A stretch of 64,000 nt of DNA from Epiperipatus broadwayi (lineage: Eukaryota > Onychophora > Udeonychophora > Euonychophora > Peripatidae), in the NCBI GenBank assembly GCA_028023455.1, contig JAQFVV010006272.1:829501-893500 (forward strand), written 5' to 3'. Position numbers and translations under genes: made by a program. This document shows, piece by piece, positions 22,910 through 34,558 of the stretch. The stretch's first letter is position 1, and each line of letters opens with the position of its first letter. The notes beneath the pieces were generated by a model. The model was not told the DNA's origin and did no database searches. It was given only the letters and a program-made list of their open reading frames with translations.

Positions 22910-23053
22910 ACCTTTAGTGTTAAAGGAGGCTAAGAAAGACATCAAAAGAGACTATTATTAATGTTCAAGAGATAGTGTAGAAAGCATAGCGGTGGCACAG
23001 AATGGCAAAGAATACATTAATTATACTGTTAGCTGTCATTATTTTAATACAAG
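22910..23053 (+). CDS. Putative exon: 5' UTR end plus start and signal peptide (coding part 23002-23053)
   Basis: The exon is bounded by an acceptor (GATTTACAG ending at 22909, after a T-rich tract) and a near-perfect donor (AAG followed by GTGAGTA, GT at 23054). Coding would start at ATG 23002, in good context (A at -3, G at +4), with in-frame TAG stops just upstream that mark 5' UTR. The 17 codons read MAKNTLIILLAVIILIQ and break after the first base of the next codon, so the following intron is phase 1. The peptide has a short basic start and a long hydrophobic core, the form of a secretory signal peptide. A phase-1 intron straight after a signal peptide is common in animal secreted-protein genes. 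The next exon was not found in the window. Function unknown. The alternative is a chance arrangement. Confidence 0.5.
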
Positions 23054-23055
23054 GT

Positions 23056-25073
23056 GAGTAAAGCATATTACATGATTTTTTTTTTTTTTGCTCTTTTAAA
23101 TTCTAATTATAACATCGCTCACTCTATAAAACTATTAATACGTGACCTATATTCTAAATGCACCTACTAAAATATATTGGAATTGTGTTATTACTAAACA
23201 ATAAAATGTTTGCTTTATTTTCTTATCATTTTATGAAATTAGTAGCGAGGCATTTCATTAAAGTTCTACTAATTAAATTAATGTTATTTTAAACTATAAA
23301 TATTCCATGTATTAATAAATCAAAAAAAAAAAAACCAGATAACACGGATTTAAAGAGAAAGATTAAGATAGTAAAGATATCAACAAGATTAAGATAGTAT
23401 TAAAGTGATAAAATAGATTTTGGTTTAACCCTTTATGTAAGAAATAAACCACTGGAAAAAAATAGATGATCATTGCGTTACTTTCATGATAAAGCAATTA
23501 GTGTACCATTACTTTTTTTATTTCAATGTTTGAGAACAAAAATTGAGATATAGATTAGTAAAAGAGCAAGAAAGTGTATATCCATTAATTATATTTATTT
23601 TAAATATACATTCAAAAATTATGACTCATATTATAACTGAGGAAAAAATACTAAAAAAAATTGCTGGAGCAGAGTGATGTTTAACTAAAAACATTTTTGT
23701 CTTTAGATCAAAATATATTTGCAGTATAGCAATTGAGTCTTCCAAACTAGATAAAATATGGCACAAAACCTTATCATGGTGTCAAGGAATATGGCGATGG
23801 TTAATTCAAATACTATTTTTTTTTTAATTTTATGGCAGGCCTATTTTGTGACTATTAGTTACTTGATAAGAAGAAATACTGGAAAAAAAAGAATCTTGGA
23901 TTCAACTAAGAATTTATAGAAACACCATGGACTGATGATCACTTATGATCTGAATATTTTCACTTGATCTCCCACTTCATCCAAAAAATTTAAATGTCAA
24001 TATAAATCTTTTAATATTGTATTATCTAACCAGTCATGTGATAATCTTCCATTTTTAGAATGTTTACCATACAATGCTATTTAGATAATTCAGGTAGTTC
24101 TGATGTAAAATATTTAATGCATTTTATGTTTGAGTGCTTATATCGATTTACAATGTTTATAAAATCAATACAAAATTTTTAAATTTATTTCCTAAAGAAT
24201 TGGCAACAGATATTTATAAAGCAGGCTTTTTATAATATTGATGGTATTTAAAGATTGTGTAAACTAAAACTTATATCCTGCTTTCCATGATAAAAATTTA
24301 ATTCAAAATTTTATATATACATGTAAAAATATAATTTTTGGTTTTTTTTATATGTATAATTGGGTTATTCAGTTACTGTTTCTAAAACTGTTATTAAGAA
24401 AACCAGACCACAGACAAGTTATCTGCCTTGCTGTTCAAGTTTTTAATTATTTTATTCAATATAATATTTCAAGAAGATTTTTATGATTGTTTTTTGGAAA
24501 TGTGATTAAGCTGCATTAATAAATCTAAGAAAATGAAATGGATTAATCAAAAAACCCATCAAATTAATCATCTCTTATCTTCATTTTTCTATTATCTCAG
24601 TGGCTTTACTCTGTTCAATGCAATCTTGAAATTCCACATTATCTTTTCAAGTGTTGCATGAGTTAAATTCAAAATTTGAAAGAATTTTCAAAGAAAAAAT
24701 CCAAAATGCTAAAAATTCAAAATAGTTTATTCAAATTAATTTGTTTTATTTTTATAAATACCTCTATTACCTATTATTATGCAATACAATTAAATTCAGT
24801 TTTATTATATTAATAGGCATATATTTATGAGTACACCTTGCAATCCCACTCAATCATTTGTAAAATTTGGTTACGAAAGATGCTGATTTTCAAAATTTGT
24901 GAAGTGTGCATATTTACTTATTGCAATTTGTTTCCACAGAACAATTAAAATAGACTTAAGAGAGGTGATGAAGTTTAAGACCACTCCTTTAGACTAATTT
25001 TTTTTTAAATTTTATATTATAGAAAATAATCATTAACTAAATAATGTATTAGGATATCTGAACTATTCATACT
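23056..25073. other. AT-rich stretch, possibly intron of the putative secreted-protein gene
   Basis: Starts at the putative donor. No second exon could be supported. It holds A/T runs and no recognised repeat until the hAT element. Confidence 0.4.
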
Positions 25074-25081
25074 GTTTAGAT

Positions 25082-27353
25082 CAGAGATCAGCAATCTTTT
25101 GGAGAGAGGGCCAGACTGCTTAGCAATGTCTTAAAGGAGAGCCATGATATCAAATGTACTACAAATGAATCACCTTGGCCTTAGACCACTCTAACCAGAA
25201 ACCTATTTAAAGAAAACAAAGAAATCAATATAATTTTATTTAAACAAGGTTATTTATTTTACTATAGGAATAACAGTAAAAAATTACTTACTGCAAACAC
25301 AACAAAAAAATTGCAAATTCCTTACTACAAACAAAATACAATTAGAAATGACAAATTAATTAATGTGACATTTGTTTCTGCTTATTGTTTGTTAACTTCT
25401 CAAGATCAGGAGAAATGTTTATTAATGCCAGAAGCAAAACATCATTCAGGTGGTCATCACACAACCTTGTTTTTTAACAACTTTTAGAATGATTCATTTT
25501 TGAAAAAAGTTGTTCACAAACATATGTACTTGCAAATATTGATATCATCATTTTTGCATTATTCAAGATGTTTTTATATTTCCCCCTTGGCAATACATAT
25601 TTCTTGTAGAAGTTAGCAGTGGACTCTAAGTAAAATTTTGATTTCAAAAATTCATCACATTGTAAGTTGATTAACTTCAACTGATATTTTTCTCCACTTG
25701 TTCTACATTAATTTCATAAGGAGAACCAAATAATATAAATTGATTTCTATTTGCCAGAAGCTCACAAAATACAAGAAAAACTCACTTCTCAAATCCTGAG
25801 TAAAGAATCACAAAAATGTCTCATATTATATCTTTCTTGTGATTTTAAAGATTTGGAAAATGAAAATAGTTGCCTGTCTGAAGTTGTTACTTCCACAGTC
25901 AAAGTTTTCTTTCAAAAGCAGTAATTTGAGCAAACATTTCAAATATAAGCTTGTTCCTTCCTTGAAGCTCAAGATTCAAATTGCTCATCTGGGTCATGAT
26001 GTCCACCATAAATGCTAACTTGACAATCTACTGAGGATCCTGAAACCAAAAATTATCTTGGTCTTTGCTCTCTAAAAACATAGCAATCTCTTCTCTCAAT
26101 GCATCTTTCCTCAGCTAAGCCATTAAATATTTGAAAATATGTAAGATTGCCATACTTTGCTTCAATTTGTTTTTGACATTCTTGAAATTGATGATGATTT
26201 AGTTCTCTCAAAAGTATAAAATTCATTGTTTTTATGAATACTGTCATGATACCCTTAAAATTTAATGACTTTGCACATAATGTATCCTGATGAATACCAA
26301 TGTATTTTTGAAGCAATGAAACAAACCACTTTTTCTCTCCAACCATTGGTGATGCTCCATCTGGAGTTATTCCAATAAGCTTTGATAAATCAGGATTTAT
26401 TTCAAAAATAGATTTTATAATGCCTCCCAAAATAACTTCTCCAGTGCTAGTGTCCTTCATAAGAATCAATTGTACAAATTTTTCCACAATGTCAGTGTCA
26501 CACTCCTCACAAATTCTGCAAGTTGGCAAGTATATGTCATATCTTTGATTTATTACAGATTTGTTAAAAAGCCCTTTAAGTCACTTCTGTCATTTCTTGC
26601 CAGTTCTTCAATTTATCTCACCAGTTCCTGCTAATAAGCTTATTGCAGAAATTAATTTCATTTTTTTCTGAACAAACAACATCCACTACCTTCAACATAC
26701 ATTCTTTGAAGAATTTTCCATCAATAAAATGTTCACCTTTTCTGAAATCAGTTTTGAAACCTCATAGTTGTAGCAAGTGTTTCAATTTCTTCAACTTTTC
26801 TTGTGAAAAAAGATGACTGCTTTGTTAAATTATTTCTTAGCTGCGCAACTTCAGTTTGTAGAGTTTTTTCATTAAAATTGTTGTAATAATTAGAATGAGT
26901 TTCATAGTACAATTTAATATTTGAAACTTTCTTTATGCCAATGGTATCTTGATAAATCAAATAAATACATTTCCCAAAATGCTCAATGAAAAAATAGCTA
27001 AGTGTACAATCTTCAATAAAATTTTGGCACTCAAGATCTATTTTTCTTTTCTTCATATCCATGGGTTTGTTTTTGCTCAGAAAAAAAGAACTTTTGGAAA
27101 AGCAAGAGAAAAAAATGAATCAGTATGATAAACAAAAAACAATGAAAACAAATCTATCTGCAGATACAATAATGTGATGAGATTTAATAGTTATAAATAA
27201 TTTTTTTATTAAATATTTGATGGTACACTGATATCTAACCATTGGTTACTAATTATCTAATCTCTAGATAATTTATGTCCAGGTGTTATGCTGCAGGGCT
27301 GAACTAAAATCTCTCACAGGCTATGGCCGCCGGCCTGAGTTTGCCGACCTTTG
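25082..27353 (-). mobile_element. hAT transposon with TIRs and 8-bp target duplication
   Basis: The left end CAGAGATCAGCAATC and the complement of the right end, CAAAGGTCGGCAAACTC, are matching diverged hAT-type termini of the CAGNGGTCGGCAA kind. The 2,272-bp element is flanked by GTTTAGAT (25074-25081) and GTTTAAAC (27354-27361). These match at 6 of 8 positions, the duplication length of hAT elements. A broken transposase lies inside on the minus strand. Confidence 0.85.
25474..27062 (-). pseudogene. hAT transposase pseudogene, GTF2IRD2/ZBED-like type
   Basis: hAT transposases cut and paste their element and are composed of a BED-type zinc finger, an RNase H-like core and a C-terminal dimerisation region. 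Three frame fragments lie in the right order. The N-terminal part (27062-26748) starts MDMKKRKIDLECQNF and holds a damaged BED-like finger in which one expected cysteine is tyrosine. The core (26529-26053) contains ITPDGASPMVG, then HQDTLCAKSL and the ELNHHQF segment typical of the GTF2IRD2-like branch. The C-terminal part (25680-25474) ends in FASTYVCEQLFSKMN, the hAT dimerisation motif. Stops and frameshifts separate the fragments, so no functional transposase is made. The alternative of a domesticated host gene is unlikely given the breaks and intact element ends. Confidence 0.85.
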
Positions 27354-27361
27354 GTTTAAAC

Positions 27362-28500
27362 TATAGCAGGAAAAAGCTGATCAAAATATTTGGCCTAAAA
27401 TAAATTTGCTCTAAATACACACCTGCATATATATATAATGAGAACATGTGTGTGTTAGCTTTACCTTAGTTTTGAAGCAGGGTAAATTTAGTGATGAAGA
27501 ATAATATTGTAAGAGCATAATAGATCTTTTTAAAACTGTGATTAGTTCACCATCAGATAAATTATAAAAATTAATTTGTTTCAAACAGTCAAGTGATTAA
27601 CATTTGGTCTGACACATTTAGCATTTAATTAATCAAGTTTATGACTGATAATTATTTTAATAGGCTTACTGAGGTTAGGTGTTAGCAGAATAAATGCATG
27701 CACAAACTAATTTTTAGTTTGTTGTATTGATATTTAATTAAAGCAGTGATAAAGCAGAACAAATTTGCTTTCTAAAAGACACAGAGAATTTGAATATTTT
27801 ATACAATAAAGTTCACAAAAAGAAAAACAAATTTTTTAATAAATTCAGAAAATAATCTCATGTAAAAACTGCTTCCTACTGCTCTGAGTTCTTCTCTTTA
27901 TCAAGATCCAGCTTCAAAATTTTTGGTATTAAACATCATTGTATTTTAATGCTTTGTTTACTGCTTGAATGTTGTTATTGGCTTATAGAATTTTATGAAG
28001 TTTGTCAATGTTGGTGCAATCTACTGTTATCATATGAGTAATTGCATAGGAGTTTATGCTGTATTACTTTATTGAGCTGAGAATTGATCCCAGAAGTTTT
28101 AATTTTACACCATTGCACGAATAAGACAGCCCCCCTCACAAACTGAGTGCTATCAAATCTCATCACTAAGTTTGCTATTTGATTGCAAACTTTATATTAT
28201 TCATTCATTAAATTTTATTTTTTTAAAAATCCATTGTAGGTTGATTTCACATAGGCAATGATTTCATTTTTTTTTAAATACAAATTTAAAGAGTGTTCTT
28301 TTTATAAGCTTTAAAAACATATTTATTTGGAAAAAAAAAGAAAGATAAGATTTGAGACTTTTATTTTTTTAGCTTTCCAAATTGATGGTAGTGAATTGAT
28401 TTAGGATTTTCAGTTTTTCAAACTATACAATATTATTATTATCAAAACTATTTTTCTCTTTTACTAATTTTTAAATGTTAATTAAAACTACTGTATATAT
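27362..28500. other. AT-rich anonymous stretch
   Basis: No gene. A tRNA-like complement (GAATTGATCCC near 28082) is too weak to call. Confidence 0.45.
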
Positions 28501-28506
28501 ATATAT

Positions 28507-28600
28507 ACACATCCCCCAAAAAATAAGACTGGATCTTATATTAATTTTTGCTCCAAAATACACCATAGAGCTTATTTTTAGAGGATGTTTTTTTTTTCAT
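28507..28600. mobile_element. Short mariner-like MITE fragment
   Basis: The stretch CCCCCAAAAAATAAGAC, then GATCTTATATTAATTTTTGC, TCCAAAATA and GCTTATTTTTAGAGGATG resembles a very short palindromic element known from many animals. I recognise it from memory, not from a search. Both ends carry CCCCAAAAATAAG-like repeats in inverted orientation. Confidence 0.5.
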
Positions 28601-28776
28601 GTATAAAAGTATATATTTATTCAAGTACAAAAATATACATTTATTCAAGTACTTCTCCTTGCAGAAGCTGCGAGATTCTTACCCTAGGAGCCTTCTACAT
28701 TTTCTCTCTTGTATTCACAGAATGGTTCTTTCTTTGTGCACTCCTCTTATCTGGCAATCAAAACAATATTTTATTA

Positions 28777-28880
28777 GCGTTGGTGGTCAAGAGGTCAGCA
28801 CAGCCGCCTTACAAGCAGTTGTCCCGGGTTAGCAGGTTTGCTTCCTGCCCGATGCTATGACACATAAAAAAAAAAAATTA
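28777..28880 (+). mobile_element. tRNA-Gly-derived retroposon with altered anticodon loop
   Basis: GCGTTGGTGGTCAAGAGG, then CCGCCTTACAAGCAG and TTGTCCCGGGTT follow tRNA-Gly, but the loop reads TTACAA in place of TTCCAA. After CCCGGGTT there is an extra AGCAGGTTTGCTTCCTGC, a T-arm-like hairpin, so the T-arm appears doubled. A poly-A run (28866-28877) ends it. It shares the TTTGCTTCC variant with the copy at 8491. Confidence 0.7.
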
Positions 28881-29670
28881 CCATTAAATCAAGTGTCAGT
28901 TGAAGACTTACAAGACATAAGTAGTTACAAAAATGATTACAATTAAGAATGATTTGTCCACACAAAAACAAACAAAAAAACATCCAGGCACAAAACTTCA
29001 GAAAATGTTTCTGTATTTCATACATGCACAATGAGTGTGTCCATTACAACACACAGCGTATTAAATTACAAAGATTTATATATGACACAATGACATCTAT
29101 CCATTCTCAATTTGCACATTGTAAACACTCCCCAAAATACTTGTAATAGCCCTGCTTCGGCATTCTTTTTAAAAACTTTTTTTTGGAGAAAAATTGATGA
29201 TTTAAGTTAAGCTAAACTTTGATTATTAAAAATACTTTGAATATTTAAAGTCTTTTAGGAGGAAAAAATGTTTAAGAAATCAAACAGAATTTTCTTTTAT
29301 CTTGAATATTTAAAAGCTACCATAACGAAACTCTAAAACTAAACCAAGCATTCTAAATTTAAATATTAAATATAAATAAAATAGTACCTAAAATACATAA
29401 ATGAAATTATAAATTATCAGATTACTAGCTTGTGTACAAGTAGAATATTATAATTTTATTTCCCACAAACTTTCCGTTACATTTGTTTTTAGTAAATTAA
29501 AATAATTAAAAATGTTTTGATCATTAATTTTGTCTCATATTCAATCTATGAGAAGGATTTTTTGATGTATTTCTAACTTTTGGTTTGAATACAAGCCAAG
29601 TAAGTTCATTTTCAAACAGGCTTAGGGAGAAAATTAATAATAAGAGAATAACTCCAATTACTCAAAGCTT
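28881..29670. other. AT-rich anonymous stretch
   Basis: No gene or recognised repeat. Confidence 0.5.
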
Positions 29671-29675
29671 TTGAG

Positions 29676-29764
29676 ATGGTAACAGTCAACGTTTAAGCTA
29701 TCAACAATCCTAATCTTGACTACTGTTTGAGATTGTTGATAGCTTAAAGGTTAATTGTTATCAT
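29676..29764 (+). ncRNA. Pre-miRNA-like hairpin
   Basis: Arms 29676-29709 and 29731-29764 pair over 34 positions: by eye 30 Watson-Crick pairs, two G-U pairs and two mismatches, with a 21-nt loop. The lower stem includes a fully paired TTTAAGCTATCAACAATC segment. Length and pairing suit a microRNA precursor, but a small inverted repeat from a mobile element would look the same. No known miRNA seed is recognised. Confidence 0.3.
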
Positions 29765-30773
29765 ATAGATATTTACCTATCTTATATAACGAATTAAACA
29801 AGCTCAGAAAATTAACAAACTTTCAATACCGGCAATTAGCACATCGGCAAGTACAATTTTCTCCTTTACGGTTCTTCTATGAGAGGCTGTTGGAAAAGCC
29901 TTTGCCTGCAGTGGCTATTTAAAGCTACTTTGCCTAATCATATAATAAATGTAGTTTAAACATTTAAAAAAAGTTTTGAAAAATAAGAATTTTAATTAAG
30001 TTGTAATTTTATTCAACAATTTATGTCTGAACTGACATTTTCTTACTATTATTTTTTTTTATCTTTCTTTTTTCTTATAAATTATTTTTAGCAAAAAATT
30101 GAAACACTTCAATTTGGTGTGCCAGTTATAACGCAGGCTGGTTTTAATTTTTATCCATTCTATTTTAAAATAAAGTATTTTTTTCTCCCAGTCTAAATTA
30201 ATTTTACAATAAAGATTTTCATTATTGACTAAGCTTTCGTTTAAGTCAGATTCATTTCTTTCTTTTTTAATGCATTCCATCAAAGAAGAATATTTTATTA
30301 GTTGAATATTAAATCAATATTTTAACAAAAAAAAAAAGATTGTTCTATTAAAATCTTTAGCAGAACCCATCTTATTAAAATAATCTCGATTTTACTTTTT
30401 TTTAACATATATATATATGATCTTTTAAATTTGCCTATTTCTTAGAATTTTTTGACAATTGATGAAAAATAAATATAAGTAAATATAAGTGATTTAATTT
30501 ATTCAGTGTTTCACAATTATTTGGTTTTGAATACATTGGTTTAAATAACGTGAACCAAAATAATTAATATTACAATTTAATTTTCATCGACAATTACAAA
30601 TGCTAAAAATGATTCATAAAAAAAAAAAACCGTTGAATCCTAAAAGGTTGAATTGCTAAGCATCTACTCAAGCCATGTCAAAAGTTTTAAGCATATATAT
30701 ATATATATTGTAATGAAAGAGGTGGGCAAGGTTCGACTTAATCAATACACTCCGCGATTTACGCTAAATTTAA
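29765..30773. other. AT-rich anonymous stretch
   Basis: No gene. The frame 30283-30059 is lysine- and asparagine-rich without a recognised domain. A (TA)n run lies at about 30694-30707. Confidence 0.5.
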
Positions 30774-31255
30774 ATGTAAATTAATACACTATACAGGCTT
30801 AAACCTGCATATATATAATGTATGTGGGATTCGAACTCAGACCTTCACACGACTCTTAAATCTCTCTGCCATCTCATATTGCTGACCCACCTGATCACAC
30901 ACATGTTGAAAAAATAAATAATCACCAATATCCTTATTTCGTGCTAAACCAGCACTCATCAGTCATCAGTTCAGATTACCATCTCTTCATATATATACAA
31001 CCAGTGCTCAGCTTTATATTAAGATAGCCAACACTGATTGTATATATGTGTGGAGATAGTAATCTGAACCAACAGATGAATGCTAGTTTAGCACGAAATA
31101 CGTATATTGGTGATTATTTATCTTTTCAACATGTGTGTAATCAGGTAGGTCAGTTATATAAGACTTCATGGAGATTTGAGGGTCGTGTGAAGGTCTTGCA
31201 TACATTACATATATATATATGTAGGTTTAAGCCCATATAGTGTATTAATTTACAT
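30774..31255. mobile_element. Head-to-head dimer of the tRNA-like SINE
   Basis: Two inverted copies meet near 31010-31035. The left copy is in minus orientation and carries the best B box of the window (complement GTTCGAATCCC, 30826-30836). The right copy (31035-31255) is in plus orientation. The outer edges ATGTAAATTAATA (30774) and TATTAATTTACAT (ending 31255) extend the pairing, so the whole 480 bp could fold into one hairpin with arms of about 220-235 bp. Confidence 0.7.
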
Positions 31256-31259
31256 ATTG

Positions 31260-31560
31260 AAACAGTGTTTCAAAGGTCTGCCCATCTCTTGCATGTGTCT
31301 AAATGTCAACATGAGTAGGATGACAATCTTGGCACTAACGTGGTCTTTGAACATTTTTCAATGAAATGGAAGGCTTAATATAAAGCTGAGCACTGATTGT
31401 GTATATGTGTGGAGATGGTAATCTGAACCAACTGATGAGTGCTGGTTTAGCACGAAATATGTATATTGGTAATTATTTACCTTTTTAACATGTGTGTGAT
31501 CAGGTGGCAGCAATATGAGATGGCATGGAGATTTGAGGGTCATGTAAAGATCTAAATTGA
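31260..31560 (+). mobile_element. tRNA-like SINE family copy, plus strand
   Basis: Contains TTTTTCAATGAAATGGAAGG, GAGCACTGATTGTGTATATG, GAGTGCTGGTTTAGCACG and the GTATATTGGTAATTATTTAC core, then a degraded tRNA-like end near 31545. Confidence 0.65.
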
Positions 31561-32502
31561 GATGGTAAAATAAAAGGCAAAAAGTTTTAACATCACAAAT
31601 GAAAGCTAAATTGAAATAGAACATAAAAAGATAATGATAAGAATCTTTATTATATTCCAAAGATTTGATTGGCAAATTGTAATGGTACAATAAAATTGAA
31701 AGATTCCGTTTTGCTAATGCCCAATTATAATAATATAAAAATAAGGAAACCTATATTTCAAATCAAAATAGTATATAATTAGGAATAAGAGAAAAAAAGT
31801 AAATTAGTTCTTTAAATCCTATATCAAAGTTCCCTACTTCAAACGCCCTTTAAATTCTATACATCTAGATCATCATTATAGAAAAATGGCCATTTACTTA
31901 TATAGTAAACAAATATAAAACAAGAAGCTTTCTCAACTATGTGTCCAACTTTATTGACAGTTGATATGATATTAGACTAGTTTTTGAAGTAACATCTTAA
32001 AACTAAGTAAATCAAACTCATAACATAAACAATAAATGTATTCAACTTTATTATCTCTCTCAATACTTCAATAATCTGCTCTCAGATTTAGCATTAAAAA
32101 CAACTAATGTTACTTGTTTATTTGCTGAAATATAAAATAGAAACAAAGGAAATAATTTATTGAAACTAATTTATACAAACAAATAACTAAATATGAGTAA
32201 TTTATTTAAAATTCTAAATCATTAATATTCTATAATATAACTGCTTATTAAGGTTTGTGCAAGTGATCATTAGAAATTAAATACTCTGTGGGGAAAAATA
32301 ATTTAATTAACAAACTCAAGTATTGCATAATGACCCAAGTGTACTGATAAGTGATTAAGAAGAAAAAATCATGAAGTTACTTTAAGTTAAACAAGTCGTA
32401 TATTTTTATTTCATTTGATTTCTATGACATTCATGGTTTTAACACTTCATAAAAATATGTTTATGAAGCTACATTTGTATGTGAATGAAGACCATCTACT
32501 GT

Positions 32503-32503
<1 letters not shown>
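31561..32503. other. AT-rich anonymous stretch
   Basis: No gene or recognised repeat. Confidence 0.5.
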
Positions 32504-32536
<33 letters not shown>

Positions 32537-32546
32537 CAACAACAAC

Positions 32547-32587
<41 letters not shown>

Positions 32588-32627
32588 CAACAACAACAAC
32601 AATATTATTATTATCATCATTATCATT
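32504..32627. repeat. Trinucleotide microsatellite (AAT)n/(AAC)n
   Basis: About 120 bp of AAT blocks with two AAC blocks, ending in ATT and ATC triplets. The overlapping poly-Asn frame is an artefact of the repeat. Confidence 0.95.
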
Positions 32628-34554
32628 GCTTGACAATATTAGATGGTTCAAAATCAAAAATATGTTCTTTTTAGCAGGATCATACTAACTTTGCAATAAA
32701 AAAATTACATTTCTGACTTTTGAAGTGCCAAATGCAAATTTTTTACACTAATCCCTATTATGCTACAGGTAATCCACAATTCTGAGCAAAACGATATATT
32801 TCTCTATATCATGTCTACTCTTCCGAATGTAATGAGAGATTTGTCTCTAAATTATAATAACTTGAATAAATAAATATCTTTATATAATAAACTTTCATAA
32901 ATAATAAAAAATATTCTTTTTGTTTATGTATATAAATATAATATATAAAATATTAATATAATAAATTACCTTTCAAAATGCATCTTGATTAAAATTATAA
33001 ATTTTTTGTCAAAAGAAAATAAATATATGTCACTAATGATAATAACATCAATATATTTATGTATATATAAATGGTTTCATAAAATCAAGCATTAATAAAA
33101 TTATTGTAAATCATAACATCTATGTAGGCCATATATATATTAGATATATGTATTAAAACAAAAATACCTGGTGGATTGTTGGTTTGTCATGACAACCACA
33201 AAAGAAAAAACAAACAAGTACACAATAATCTTTTATTAAAGAACTTAATTATTTTGATTACCCTTTATAAATTGACAGTTATTGTAAGAGTTTAGGTTTA
33301 GCCCTGCTTGACTCAGATTAACATTAGTTGACAAATGCTCAAATTTCATGGATAGTAAAAGTTGACATTCTTTAAAGCTTCCTTTCTGTTTGTGAAGCTA
33401 AGATGAACTAACAGATATAGCAAAATTATTTCAGATATTTCTTTCATTAGAATTTTCATCTTAATCTTTAGAACACCTATAGAAATTTGTTTTTAAAATA
33501 ATTTTTTTCTCCTTTCAGGTGCATGCTTGTTGATATTTTTTCTTGCCTCCTTCAGGTGGTAATTAATTGTAGAGATATAAAGAAAAAGGGAAGCAAATCC
33601 CTCAACTAGCAAATCTTCCTTAGCCAATTATTATTTGATATTATTTACTCCAGATAAAGTTCCATTAATTAAAATTTAGGTAGAAAAAAGAAAAAAAATT
33701 AATGATAACTAATTTTGTTATTTCTTCTCAGTTAAAACAATGATCAATAATATTAAAAAATTACAAGCACAATCTCTTTTTCCTTTGTTGTGTTGTTAAT
33801 CACCATGGCATACTAGCATATATTTTTATAAGATAATAAAGATCCAAAACTTATTGTTAATATATCTATCAAATTTTTAAAAACTTTATTTATTTTTTTG
33901 ATATTTAACAATTGTTTCAAAATAAATAAATAAATGATTAAATCTTATAGATATCTAAAACTGATCTAAAGAGCTCAGGATACATGCAATAAATAAACAC
34001 ATATCTGTAAATCATAAATTGTTTTTAACAAACAAATTACATTTTTATGCAATTTTACATATTACAATTATTAGCATTTCCCAAAGTGATTTTTATATAG
34101 ATTGTTTTTTTTTACTCTGTATATATTTACCATTACCAAATCTACAATCATAATAAATGTATACTACAAAAATAAAATTATTTAAAGTAAAAAGCAAAAA
34201 TTTTGATAATAGAACATTAAGTGCACTGAAACAATAAAAAATATATATAACAAAATTGAAAATCAAAGAGAAAAAAATTACATTTCCTACTGCAATTAAA
34301 AAATATTATGATATATATATTAAATAATCAATTTTAGAAAAAAAAATGTACACATCAAACCAATAAAAATATCCATCTTTTTTTACTAATAAATAATTCA
34401 AATTTTATGCACAATAAAAAATAAATATCTCTGCTTTCTTACATCCCTTCTATCAATATCTATCTATCTATCTGTATTCTTTTAAACATATATATATATA
34501 TATACTAATATCATAATCAACTGCAAAGATGGATTCTCCCAATCTTTACAAGAT
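32628..34554. other. AT-rich anonymous stretch
   Basis: No supported gene. A good splice-acceptor-like site (TTTTTTTCTCCTTTCAG, ending 33518) is present, but no convincing exon follows. A (TATC)n run lies near 34456 and a (TA)n run near 34490. Confidence 0.45.
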
Positions 34555-34558
34555 ATAT

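Noticed and set aside
28075-28130. tRNA-like complement with a GAATTGATCCC motif
   Set aside because: No A box or anticodon arm could be recognised; too weak for a SINE or tRNA call.
32415-32688. Poly-asparagine and poly-isoleucine frames
   Set aside because: Direct products of the AAT/AAC microsatellite.
33519-33562. Possible second exon after a strong acceptor-like site, in phase with the signal-peptide exon
   Set aside because: It would add only 14 codons, again hydrophobic, before a stop, which is not convincing as a protein. Kept only as a splice-site-like match.
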